A DNA stretch of 64,000 bases from Moraxella catarrhalis. GTDB taxonomy: Bacteria > Pseudomonadota > Gammaproteobacteria > Pseudomonadales > Moraxellaceae. The stretch covers positions 1 to 64,000 of the forward strand of contig NZ_LXHE01000025.1 in the NCBI RefSeq assembly GCF_001656295.1, read 5' to 3'. Every line of letters begins with the position of its first letter. Within the stretch, counting starts at the first letter, position 1. The notes under the pieces were generated by a model. That model was not told the origin of the DNA and ran no database searches. It was given only the letters and a program-made list of their open reading frames with translations. A program made the translations under genes and the position numbers. Positions 1 to 8,846 of the stretch are shown one piece after another.

Positions 1-1
1 C

Positions 2-1393
2 TCAATCAAAAATCTTCCCAGGATTGATGATGCCATTGGGGTCAAAGACGGCTTTGATGGCTTTCATATAGTCAATCTCAGTCTGGGTGCGTGTGTAGGT
101 CAGATAAGGTTTTTTGGTCATGCCCACACCATGTTCAGCCGAGATGGAACCTTTGTATTTTTTGACGGTATCAAACACATAGGTATTGACCGTTTGACAT
201 TTTTCAAAGAACTCATCTTTGCTTAAATTGGCAGGCTTTAGGATATTTAAATGCAGATTCCCATCACCAATGTGTCCAAACCAGCAGATCTCAAAATCTG
301 GATAATTGTCTTTGACGATCTGTTCGATATCACTGATGAAGTTTGCCAAATGGCTGATCAGTACTGACACATCATTTTTATAAGGGGTGAACACTGAAAT
401 GGTTTCAGAAATGCTTTCACGCAATTTCCAAAGCTCCTGAAGCTGACCGACACTTTGGCTCATCACGCCATCAATGATCAAGCCATCTTCGGCGCATTGC
501 TCAAATACGCTCATCGCCAAATCCAGCACTTCTTCTGTCATCGCTTCAAATTCTAGCAATACATAAAAGGGTGCTTGGCTGTCAAAAGGTGCTTTGGTGT
601 GACCTGCTGCGATGACTTTATCAACGGCAATTTGATCAAAAAATTCAAAAGCGGTTAAGCTCAGCGCCTTCCCAAAACGATCCAGCAGCGCCACAACGCT
701 ATTAAACTCAGGCACGCCCAGCACCATGGCGGTCAAGTTTACTGGCTGTTTTTCAAGCTTGATCAAAGCTTTGGTGACAAAGCCGAGCGTCCCTTCGGCA
801 CCGATGAACAGATGGCGAAGATCATAGCCTGTGGCGTTTTTAAGCATACCGCCGTTTAATTCTAAAATATCACCCTTGCCAGTGACGACGGTCAAGCCCA
901 AAATTTGATTGCGCGTCATGCCATAGCGAATGACTTTGATGCCGCCAGCATTGGTGCCAATATTGCCGCCAATTTGACTTGAGCCAGATGACGCAAAATC
1001 CACCGCATAGTACAGATCTTTACTTGCGGCAAACTCTTGCAAAGCCTTGGTCACGACACCTGCTTCGACTTCTACCATACGATCGGCATCATAAAACTGC
1101 CCAATGTGATTCATCTTATCAAAACTAACCACCACTTCACCTTTTGATGCCACCGCCGCAGCCGACAGACCTGTGCGACCACCGCTAGGGACCAGGGGCG
1201 TGCCATGCTCATTAGCCAATCGGACAATGGTTGCCACCTCTTCGGTACTCTTTGGAAATAGCACCGCCTGGCAATCGGTGCTAAAGTGTACTGTCCAATC
1301 GCGTCCCCAGTGCTGCGTAGATTCGGTATCGGTTTTGATGTCAAGGCTTGGGATAGTAGTACTTAAAGCAGTTAGAAAAGTCTTTATAATCAT
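2..1393 (-). CDS. FAD-linked D-2-hydroxyglutarate dehydrogenase-like oxidoreductase
   Basis: A 463-residue flavoprotein of the GlcD/D2HGDH (VAO-type FAD) family. The FAD-binding stretch PSGGRTGLSAAA is at residues 69-80. The C-terminal metal/substrate motif GHIGDGNLHLN is at 373-383 (H374, H381) and SAEHGVG (E420, H421) follows. Length and both halves are complete; the stop lies at the window edge. By family it oxidises a D-2-hydroxyacid, probably passing electrons to the quinone pool through a carrier. The neighbours (HglS makes D-2-hydroxyglutarate) suggest D-2-hydroxyglutarate to 2-oxoglutarate, the last step of the lysine/pipecolate route. It follows the pipecolate oxidase gene by 68 bp on the same strand, so it is probably co-transcribed. 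The ribosome site is weak. Glycolate or D-lactate as substrate cannot be excluded from sequence. Confidence 0.85.
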   Translation of the reverse strand: MIIKTFLTALSTTIPSLDIKTDTESTQHWGRDWTVHFSTDCQAVLFPKSTEEVATIVRLANEHGTPLVPSGGRTGLSAAAVASKGEVVVSFDKMNHIGQFYDADRMVEVEAGVVTKALQEFAASKDLYYAVDFASSGSSQIGGNIGTNAGGIKVIRYGMTRNQILGLTVVTGKGDILELNGGMLKNATGYDLRHLFIGAEGTLGFVTKALIKLEKQPVNLTAMVLGVPEFNSVVALLDRFGKALSLTAFEFFDQIAVDKVIAAGHTKAPFDSQAPFYVLLEFEAMTEEVLDLAMSVFEQCAEDGLIIDGVMSQSVGQLQELWKLRESISETISVFTPYKNDVSVLISHLANFISDIEQIVKDNYPDFEICWFGHIGDGNLHLNILKPANLSKDEFFEKCQTVNTYVFDTVKKYKGSISAEHGVGMTKKPYLTYTRTQTEIDYMKAIKAVFDPNGIINPGKIFD

Positions 1394-1461
1394 GACATAT
1401 ACCCAAATTTAGAGTGTGATTGTTTGAATCATAATCTATCTGATAAACAAATTTTATATAA

Positions 1462-2754
1462 TTAACTTATAATTTTTAGGCATTGCCCTGCATGATAAAG
1501 TGTCAAACCTATCTCGGTACCGACAGTCCGTAGGGTACGCAAAGAAAGTTTATTTTTAGCGTAATCGACAAACGGTAGGGGTAGCACATCAGGATTGTCA
1601 CGCACAAGAAAATCGGCAAATGCCTTACCCATCATTGTTCCTGTGGTAATACCACGCCCATTGTATGCTGTCGCAGCAATAATTCCATCTTGTGGCGTGA
1701 ATACTCGCATTATATGATCCGGGGTAAAGCCAAATTTTCCAAACCATTGACATTGCCAGTCAAGCTTGTTTAAATCAGGGAAGTAGTGTTCTTGCACATG
1801 CTTTGCCCATGAGAGATAAAAATTGGCGGGTTTAAATTCGCGACCCCCAACTGTTCCAAATAATATCCGGCCTTCATTATCTCTACGGATGCTAGATAAT
1901 GCCATACGCGTATCCCACGAGCCATTTTTATAAGGTAAAATACGATTAGCAATCTCATTTTCCAAAGGTTTACTGGCAATTTGATAATAATACACAGGAT
2001 AAAAGCTTTTTTGGATATCCGTCCATTCGCCCTCGGTATAGGCGTTAGTAGTGATGATGACTTTATTAGCTAAAACTTGCCCATTTTCACTTTTTACGCA
2101 CCATTTATCACCATCTTTGATAAGTTCATTCACCTTGGTATTTTCAAAAATCTTTACGCCTAATTGTGCTGCCGCCCTTGATAAACCAATGACATATGCA
2201 AAAGGATTGATCGTGCCTGCGCGTTTGTCAAGCAAGGCTTTATTAATGCGTGTTGTACCTGTATATTCGTGGCATTTTGAACCTGTGATAATTTCTACAT
2301 TTGCGCCGCGTCGAGTTAATTGAGAGTAACGGCTGTCAATATCCGCTTCTGCTGCAGCATTATGTGCCATATGTAGGTTGCCTGTGCGCGTATCGCCAGC
2401 ATTGATCTGATGTTTGTCAATAAGATCAAAAACCAGTTTGGGAGCCAGTCCCAAAACATAGGTCAATTTTTCGCCTACCTTTTCACCCAAATACATATTC
2501 AGATCATCAGGCGGTGCCCATGTCCCTGCATTGACAAAGCCGACATTGCGCCCAGAGCCGCCTGAACCAATTTCTTGACATTCTAGCACGCATACTGATT
2601 TGCCATATTCTGCCAAATGCAACGCTGCTGACAAGCCAGTAAAACCACCTCCAATAACGCATACATCGACTCTTACCTCTCTATCAAGTTTAGGATAGTG
2701 TTCGGTTTTAGAGGTAGTGATTTGCCATAAGCATTTCTCAGGAATCTGACTCAT
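1462..2754 (-). CDS. amaA: L-pipecolate oxidase-like FAD-dependent amine oxidase (AmaA-like)
   Basis: A DAO-family flavoenzyme of 430 residues. The Rossmann motif VIGGGFTGLSAA is at residues 33-44, followed by the acidic end of the second strand (E58). I start at the internal Met at 2754, because AAGGAA lies 9 bases before it and the family N-terminus fits; an upstream in-frame Met at 2805 has no such site. AmaA-type enzymes oxidise L-pipecolate to piperideine-6-carboxylate, which opens to 2-aminoadipate 6-semialdehyde. The AmaB-type aldehyde dehydrogenase two genes upstream would take that product. Other amine substrates (for example the gamma-glutamylputrescine oxidase subfamily) are possible by fold alone; the context is what favours pipecolate. 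Confidence 0.78.
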   Translation of the reverse strand: MSQIPEKCLWQITTSKTEHYPKLDREVRVDVCVIGGGFTGLSAALHLAEYGKSVCVLECQEIGSGGSGRNVGFVNAGTWAPPDDLNMYLGEKVGEKLTYVLGLAPKLVFDLIDKHQINAGDTRTGNLHMAHNAAAEADIDSRYSQLTRRGANVEIITGSKCHEYTGTTRINKALLDKRAGTINPFAYVIGLSRAAAQLGVKIFENTKVNELIKDGDKWCVKSENGQVLANKVIITTNAYTEGEWTDIQKSFYPVYYYQIASKPLENEIANRILPYKNGSWDTRMALSSIRRDNEGRILFGTVGGREFKPANFYLSWAKHVQEHYFPDLNKLDWQCQWFGKFGFTPDHIMRVFTPQDGIIAATAYNGRGITTGTMMGKAFADFLVRDNPDVLPLPFVDYAKNKLSLRTLRTVGTEIGLTLYHAGQCLKIIS

Positions 2755-2827
2755 AATATTATTTTCCTTAATTTTTATTTCAAAAAGTACGTCAAAATCT
2801 AGCATGCTTTTTGATAAGGTATATCAC

Positions 2828-4267
2828 TTAAAGTGCCGCAATAGAGTCTTCCTCAGCCGTGGTGGCGATATTAGTCGATTCCTCTCGTGGAATAAATTTA
2901 TCTAAGATTAGCCAAATAATCCCAAAAATAGGTGATAACCAACATGCAATTGCATAAGGCGCATATAAAATTGTCGCTACTCCAAGTGTCGCTGCTACAA
3001 AGCCACCGCCCATATTCCATGGAATTAAGGGTGATAATAATGTGCCACAATCTTCGATGGATCTAGTCAGGGTAGTTCTCTTGTACCCCATTTGTGTATA
3101 TTTATCTTTCAAAAGTCGCCCTGGTAAGACAAGGCTGGTATAGACATCACCAATGATCGTGCCGATACTTATGGTGCTAGCATAACTTGCTCCAACAAGA
3201 CCAAAGCGAGTCCGCACAAAGCTATTGATTTTTTGTAAAATGGCATTTAATGTACCATAGTATTCCAATGCTCCTACAAAGCTTAATGCAAGCAATGTTA
3301 GTATCACCACCCAAGTCATGCTCATCACACCTCCTTTGGAAAGCAGTTTATCAACAATCTCAACTCCGGTTTGACTAATCACGCCGTTTTGTAGAACATT
3401 GAACAATTCTTTAACACCAGTGCCTTGAAAAATTATCGCCATCAAGCATGCTACAATAATGCCACCTAAAACTGTCGGCAAGGCAGGCATACGCATCAAT
3501 GCCGAAATAATTACCACAAGGCCTGGCAATAAAGTAAATAAGCTAATGGTATAGTTGGCTGCTAAAGTCTCTCGCATAAGCTGGATGTCAGCAAAATCTG
3601 CCACTTGATCTTGGTAACTAATACCTACGTAGGCATACACTAGCAATGAAACTGTCATTGCAGGCAAAGTCGTTGGGATCATGCCTTTGATATGATCCCA
3701 TAAATCTACACCAACCACCGCAGGTGTCAAGTTAGTGGTTTCAGACAAAGGTGACATTTTGTCGCCAAAAAATGCCCCTGAAATGATTGCTCCTGCTGTC
3801 CATGCATCAGGAATTCCAAGCCCGTGACCAATGCCCATTAATGCTAAACCCACTGTACCGACCGTACCCCAAGAAGTTCCTGTTGCTAAAGACAAAATAG
3901 AGCACAGAATGCAGCTAGCCACTAAAAAAGTTGCAGGTGTAAAAACTGCAAAACCATAATATAGAACTGTTGCCACTGCTCCAGAAATAATCCATGCAGC
4001 AATTAACATGCCAATGGTAATAAATAGAATAATCGCGGGCAGACCCACTCGAATCACCTTATAAAAGTGATTTTCCATACCAATCCATTTCTTTTTACGA
4101 AAGCGGACAAATAATCCTGTGATCACAAGACCACAGACTAAAGGAATGTGAGGGGTAAAATCATCAAATCCGAAGAACTGCACCATCATAATAACGATAG
4201 TGAACAATAAAGGGGCAATGTCTAGTAAAAAATTGCCAGAAGGCTCAATAGGTTGTGTGCGTGCCAT
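2828..4267 (-). CDS. nhaC: NhaC-family Na+/H+ antiporter-type transporter
   Basis: A 479-residue polytopic membrane protein with about a dozen hydrophobic segments. It carries NhaC-family signatures such as LATGTSWGTVGTVGLALMGI (about residues 128-147), GAFFGDKMSPLSETTNL (about 165-181) and, near the C-terminus, EDCGTLLSPLIPWN. The start at 4267 is chosen because AAGGAGTG stands 8 bases upstream; an in-frame Met 36 bases earlier lacks a site. NhaC-type proteins exchange Na+ for H+, and some relatives exchange organic anions or carry amino acids. Its place between the aldehyde dehydrogenase and the pipecolate oxidase suggests substrate transport or ion homeostasis for this pathway; the cargo is inference. 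Confidence 0.85.
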   Translation of the reverse strand: MARTQPIEPSGNFLLDIAPLLFTIVIMMVQFFGFDDFTPHIPLVCGLVITGLFVRFRKKKWIGMENHFYKVIRVGLPAIILFITIGMLIAAWIISGAVATVLYYGFAVFTPATFLVASCILCSILSLATGTSWGTVGTVGLALMGIGHGLGIPDAWTAGAIISGAFFGDKMSPLSETTNLTPAVVGVDLWDHIKGMIPTTLPAMTVSLLVYAYVGISYQDQVADFADIQLMRETLAANYTISLFTLLPGLVVIISALMRMPALPTVLGGIIVACLMAIIFQGTGVKELFNVLQNGVISQTGVEIVDKLLSKGGVMSMTWVVILTLLALSFVGALEYYGTLNAILQKINSFVRTRFGLVGASYASTISIGTIIGDVYTSLVLPGRLLKDKYTQMGYKRTTLTRSIEDCGTLLSPLIPWNMGGGFVAATLGVATILYAPYAIACWLSPIFGIIWLILDKFIPREESTNIATTAEEDSIAAL

Positions 4268-4411
4268 AAAATACACTCCTTGTATATGGCTATTTGTATT
4301 CATGCAAAATCTATTTGTGAATAAAATAGCCTTGGCATAAACTAATAAGACTTATGCCCGGTTATTTCATTACTTCACTTCTAAAATTGACTTAAAGATG
4401 TAATTGATCTA

Positions 4412-5929
4412 TCAATCAAATGAAATGCCCTGTGCCAGTGGCAGATCTAATGAATAATTAATGGTATTCGTTTGACGGCGCATGTAGTTTTTCCAAGCAT
4501 CTGAGCCTGACTCACGACCGCCCCCTGTTTCTTTTTCACCACCAAATGCACCACCTATCTCGGCGCCGCTCGTGCCGATATTAACATTGGCAATACCACA
4601 ATCACTGCCTTCATCACTTAAGAAAAATTCTGTTTCCCTAACACTGTCACTAAAGATGCATGATGATAAACCTTGTGGCACATTGTTTTGTAGTTCAATA
4701 ACTTCTTTGAAATCGTCATAACCCATTACATATAGAATAGGTGCAAAGGTTTCATTTTTGACTGCGTCGGTTTGATTTGGCATTTCAATGATCGCAGGTT
4801 GGACATAGTAGGCATCAGGGTATGTATCTATCAATACGCGCTCTCCGCCAGTAACTACACCACCTTCAGAGATGGCATTGGCAATGGACTTTTGCATATT
4901 ATTGAAACTTTCCTTATCAATCAATGGGCCGACCAAATTACCCTTCATTGGGTTGCCGATGCTGATGCTTGCATAAGATTTTTTGACACGCTCAACCACA
5001 TTATCTTTGATACTATTATGAATAAACAGGCGACGTAGGGTTGTGCAGCGTTGACCTGCTGTACCAACCGCTGAGAATAATATCGCACGGACAGCAAGTT
5101 CTAGATCGGCGCTTGGTGTGACGATCATTGCATTATTACCACCAAGTTCAAGCAAGCACTTACCAAAGCGCTCAGCAACTTTGGGAGCGACAGTTCGACC
5201 CATTCGTGTACTACCTGTGGCGCTCACTAAAGATATATTATGATTTTCTACCAGGGCATTGCCCACGTCGGCTTCGCCTATCAGTAGCGATGACAGACCT
5301 GATGGCACGGCTATCCCTGTGCTTTGAGCAAATTTGACGGCTGCTTTCTCAAATAGGGCTTGGCAGGCAAGGGCAGTTAATGGGGTTTTTTCGGATGGTT
5401 TCCATACGACTGAGTTACCGCAAACCCACGCAAGAGCTGCATTCCAAGACCATACTGCCACAGGGAAATTAAATGCTGAAATTACACCAATCACGCCAAG
5501 CGGATGCCAAGTTTCCCGCATATGATGACTTGGGCGCTCTGATGCAATCGTGAGACCATATAGCTGACGTGACAAGCCGACCGCAAAGTCACATATATCG
5601 ATCATTTCCTGTACCTCTCCTAGGCCTTCTGCAGTGATTTTACCGACCTCGATAGACACTAGAGAACCTAGGTCATCCTTATGTTCTCGCAAAACCTCAC
5701 CAAGGAGGCGTACAAGCTCACCACGCTTTGGTGCAGGGATTTTGCGCCATGCAGTAAAGGCAGATTTAGCATCAGAGATAATCTTGGCGGCATTATCTGT
5801 GCTATTCAGACCGATACTCGCAATTTGACTACCATCGATGGGGCTATGTACATTAAAGTCTCCTTTAATGGTATCAAGCGATACGCCCATTTTGGCAAGC
5901 AAGGCTTGCGTCTGATCAGCTAATGACAT
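4412..5929 (-). CDS. amaB: L-2-aminoadipate 6-semialdehyde dehydrogenase (ALDH7 family, AmaB-like)
   Basis: A full-length 505-residue NAD(P)+-dependent aldehyde dehydrogenase of the ALDH7/antiquitin class. The oxyanion Asn is in ISAFNFPVAVW (N154), the cofactor Lys in VVWKPSEKTP (K177), the general base Glu in LLELGGNNAM (E261) and the catalytic Cys in AGQRCTTLRRL (C295). The GQRCTTLRR context and the HPLGVIGVISAFNFPVAV block are typical of antiquitin and of Pseudomonas AmaB. The expected reaction is aminoadipate semialdehyde to 2-aminoadipate. A strong AAAAGGAG precedes the start. The gene is divergent from the symporter at 6250 and lies upstream of nhaC and the pipecolate oxidase gene. Confidence 0.9.
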   Translation of the reverse strand: MSLADQTQALLAKMGVSLDTIKGDFNVHSPIDGSQIASIGLNSTDNAAKIISDAKSAFTAWRKIPAPKRGELVRLLGEVLREHKDDLGSLVSIEVGKITAEGLGEVQEMIDICDFAVGLSRQLYGLTIASERPSHHMRETWHPLGVIGVISAFNFPVAVWSWNAALAWVCGNSVVWKPSEKTPLTALACQALFEKAAVKFAQSTGIAVPSGLSSLLIGEADVGNALVENHNISLVSATGSTRMGRTVAPKVAERFGKCLLELGGNNAMIVTPSADLELAVRAILFSAVGTAGQRCTTLRRLFIHNSIKDNVVERVKKSYASISIGNPMKGNLVGPLIDKESFNNMQKSIANAISEGGVVTGGERVLIDTYPDAYYVQPAIIEMPNQTDAVKNETFAPILYVMGYDDFKEVIELQNNVPQGLSSCIFSDSVRETEFFLSDEGSDCGIANVNIGTSGAEIGGAFGGEKETGGGRESGSDAWKNYMRRQTNTINYSLDLPLAQGISFD

Positions 5930-6249
5930 GAAAACTCCTTTTAAGTCTAGTTGGATAGGTATTTATAAATTAGCTTGTTTTATAATAAAGTTCAATCGCT
6001 GAAATTTCTTGGTGCCATTCCTTGATGGAATGCACAAAGTGATTGCGATAATTGTCATGTAAAAATCAGTCATAAGATCATGAAAATTTTTCGGCCAACT
6101 CTATAATGATCTACTTGAGTTTTTTGAGTAAACTGTATTAATCTATGAATTGGTGACCGCTTTTGGGGTGAGTTGCCTTATCAATCCTTAACTTAACATA
6201 AGGAATTGTTATATTATTATTTAGTAGTATTTGGCGTTGGTATACTAAT
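5930..6249. promoter_or_regulatory. Divergent intergenic region between amaB and the symporter gene
   Basis: About 320 AT-rich bases with no gene. It must hold promoters for the leftward amaB-nhaC-amaA group and for the rightward symporter. AAGGAA at about 6200 sits roughly 50 bases before the called TTG start of the symporter, leaving the true start open. I see no clear operator. Confidence 0.4.
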
Positions 6250-7455
6250 TTGTCCTTTGACCAAAATGACCGCAGGCTTTGCCTGGGTATTCTTGCAGGC
6301 GTAATTCTAGGAGCGGATAGTATAATATTTAAGCCTCTCGGAGCATTGTTTTTAAATCTGTTAAGAATGATAGTGGTGCCTCTAGTGGTTTTATCATTAA
6401 TTGTGGCAGTCAATCATTCCAGCCCAAAAGAGCTTGGAAGGATTGGTTTCAAAATTTTCCCATTTTATCTGATTTCTATGGCAATTGCGGTTGTTGTGGG
6501 AATTTTCTTCGGTAAATTAACCAATCCAGGGGTTGGGCTAAACCTGCCGATGGACGCCACAATTGAAACACCTAATAAGCCTGCATTTATTGATGTTATC
6601 CTGAATATGGTGCCAAACAATATCATCAATGCTATGTCGTCAGGTGATATCTTGGCAGTAGTATTTGTCTCTATTGTGTTTGGATTAGCAATTTTGCTTA
6701 TGCAACATGCTGAAAGCGAACGAGAGCAAAATATGGGTAAATTGTTATTGAATATCGCAGATGCTGGCAATGAGGCAGTTGCTAAGGTATTAAATGGTAT
6801 TTTGCAATATGCGCCGATTGGCGTCTTTGGGATTACTGCCAACACTTTTGGTACGCAAGGTATGGATATGGTTATTGCCTTGGGTAAGTTTATTGGTACA
6901 TCTTATCTTGGTGTGATTGTAATGTTGACGGTAATATACCCGTTGATTCTAAAATTATTTAAGGTTAAAGTCATTGAGTTTTATAAAAATATCAAAGATG
7001 CCATTTTTACTGCATTTGCTACATCAAGCAGTCTTAGTACTTTACCGATTAGTATGCGGGCTGCTGAAAAAGCAGGAATTAGTGAGCGTGTTGCAAAATT
7101 AACCTTGCCAATTGGTGCAACTATCAATATGGATGGTACGGCGGTGCGCTTTGGTGTAGCGGTAATTTTTGCATCCGAAATTATGGGTATTCACCTTGGC
7201 ATAACAGAGCTCGCAACCATCGTTCTGATTGGAACATTGGCGGCTGTTGGCACAGCAGGTGTTCCGGGTACAGGACTCATTGGCATGTCGATTGTCTTTG
7301 CTCAAGCGGGTCTACCACTTGAGATTGTGGCTTTGACCGCAGGAATCAATGTTCTTGTCGATATGATTTTTACTTGTGGTAATGTTACCGGAGATTTGGT
7401 AGGTGCCAAAGTTGTGGATCAAAGTGAAAAACTTCGTGATTCTGAAATTATATAA
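6250..7455 (+). CDS. Dicarboxylate/amino acid:cation symporter (DAACS, GltP/GltT type)
   Basis: A 401-residue polytopic protein of the SLC1/GltPh family. The serine-rich reentrant loop appears as TAFATSSSLSTLPISM (about residues 255-270), the transmembrane-7 cation motif as TINMDGTAVRFG (about 294-305, NMDGT) and the second hairpin as AAVGTAGVPGTGLIGM. These proteins import dicarboxylates or acidic and neutral amino acids with Na+ or H+. Here 2-aminoadipate or another pathway acid is a plausible cargo by context only. The called start is TTG at 6250; the open frame reaches back to 6202 with AAGGAA at its edge but no ATG, so the N-terminus is uncertain. It is the only plus-strand gene in the cluster. 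Confidence 0.85.
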   Translation: MSFDQNDRRLCLGILAGVILGADSIIFKPLGALFLNLLRMIVVPLVVLSLIVAVNHSSPKELGRIGFKIFPFYLISMAIAVVVGIFFGKLTNPGVGLNLPMDATIETPNKPAFIDVILNMVPNNIINAMSSGDILAVVFVSIVFGLAILLMQHAESEREQNMGKLLLNIADAGNEAVAKVLNGILQYAPIGVFGITANTFGTQGMDMVIALGKFIGTSYLGVIVMLTVIYPLILKLFKVKVIEFYKNIKDAIFTAFATSSSLSTLPISMRAAEKAGISERVAKLTLPIGATINMDGTAVRFGVAVIFASEIMGIHLGITELATIVLIGTLAAVGTAGVPGTGLIGMSIVFAQAGLPLEIVALTAGINVLVDMIFTCGNVTGDLVGAKVVDQSEKLRDSEII

Positions 7456-7480
7456 AAATTCATGGATGCTAAAGTTAAAT

Positions 7481-7514
7481 AAAACAACCTCCAAGTCTTC
7501 TTGGAGGTTGTTTT
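7481..7514. terminator. Bidirectional hairpin terminator
   Basis: A perfect 15-bp stem (7481-7495 with 7500-7514) around a 4-base loop, with A and T runs on the two sides. It sits between the convergent symporter and MFS genes and can serve both. Confidence 0.9.
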
Positions 7515-7532
7515 ATTTGGGTGTCTTATTAT

Positions 7533-8822
7533 TTAATCAATCATCTCCTTGCCTGCGTGCTCACCAGCTGCCCATACAGCTGTAATTGAGACCAGACCCA
7601 TGCAAATAATGTAAATTGCAATAGGTGTATAAGATAAATCAAATGTATTTAATAACCATAATGCTACCATGGGAGCTGTTCCACCAGCAATAGCTGCTCC
7701 AATTTGGTAACCCAAGGTAATACCAGTGTAGCGAACATTGCTTTTGAAGATTTCAGAAAACATTGTACCCAGCACGGCAGTAATTGGAGTCCAGATAATC
7801 CCCAAGCCAACAATAGTGGCAATATTTAACCAAAACACTGACCCTGTATTAAGCATCCAGAAATAAGGGAAGGCATAAATCATCATTAATACAACGCCGC
7901 CAATATAAACAGTTTTTCTACCCAATTTATCTGATAACGAACCTGCTATAGGAATAAGAAAAGTAGTAATTAGCGTTGCAATGGTAACTGCATTTAAAAC
8001 TTGACTACGCTCAAAAGTTAAAACTTGTGTAGCATAGTACATAATAAAAGTAAACATTATATAAAATGGACCTGTCTCTACGCATTTTGCACCGATGGCA
8101 ATCAATACTTCCTTTTTGTGCGTTCGCAAGGTTTCAATAAGGGGTATGGCTACCACTTTACCTTCTTCCTGATTTTTCTTAAAGGCTGGTGTTTCGTCAA
8201 TACCTTTGCGGATCCATAAACCTAGTAGCACCAACAGGGCACTACCAATAAATGGAACCCGCCATCCCCAGGATATAAAATCTTCTTCAGGTAACATGGT
8301 CATTATTGTAAGGGCGAGTGTGGCAAGCAGCATGCCAAGTGTTACACCCATTTGAGGTACGGCACCAAATAGGCCGCGCTTTTCTTTAGGGGCATATTCT
8401 ACCGCAAGTAGCATTGCTCCGCCCCACTCGCCGCCGATACCTAATCCTTGAATTAAGCGCAATAGTACCATTAAAATTGGAGCAGCAATGCCAATGGCTT
8501 GATATGTTGGCAGCAATCCCATTAATACTGTTGCACCGCCCATTAGGGTCAGCGTAAGAACTAAAGTTTTTTTGCGACCAATCTTATCGCCGATATGACT
8601 AAAAAAAATACCGCCAAATGGCCTGATAAAAAATGATAATCCAAAGGACATAAATGCCAACATGGTTCCAACGGTCGGATCTTCAGTAGGAAAGTATAGT
8701 TGGTTAAAAATCAATGCTGCTACCGTTCCGTATAAGAAGTAATCAAACCATTCAATAGCACTACCTATCAAGCTTGCTGCAAGCACTTTATAAGAAGTTT
8801 TTCTATTTTCAACTTGTTCCAT
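7533..8822 (-). CDS. MFS transporter, metabolite:H+ symporter (MHS) family
   Basis: A 429-residue twelve-helix permease. The MHS signatures are clear: N-terminal GSAIEWFDYFLYG (about 16-28), the loop 2-3 motif GDKIGRKKTLV (about 79-89), and RLIQGLGIGGEWGGA (about 121-135), as in ProP, ShiA and KgtP relatives. A second GRKTV motif follows helix 8. Members move organic acids, osmolytes or amino acids with protons. It lies 24 bases downstream of the ketimine reductase gene with its own AAGGAG site, so it belongs to the same transcript; pipecolate, lysine or 2-oxoglutarate are candidate cargoes by context only. Confidence 0.88.
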   Translation of the reverse strand: MEQVENRKTSYKVLAASLIGSAIEWFDYFLYGTVAALIFNQLYFPTEDPTVGTMLAFMSFGLSFFIRPFGGIFFSHIGDKIGRKKTLVLTLTLMGGATVLMGLLPTYQAIGIAAPILMVLLRLIQGLGIGGEWGGAMLLAVEYAPKEKRGLFGAVPQMGVTLGMLLATLALTIMTMLPEEDFISWGWRVPFIGSALLVLLGLWIRKGIDETPAFKKNQEEGKVVAIPLIETLRTHKKEVLIAIGAKCVETGPFYIMFTFIMYYATQVLTFERSQVLNAVTIATLITTFLIPIAGSLSDKLGRKTVYIGGVVLMMIYAFPYFWMLNTGSVFWLNIATIVGLGIIWTPITAVLGTMFSEIFKSNVRYTGITLGYQIGAAIAGGTAPMVALWLLNTFDLSYTPIAIYIICMGLVSITAVWAAGEHAGKEMID

Positions 8823-8846
8823 GAGAACTCCTTGTTGATCTCACCA

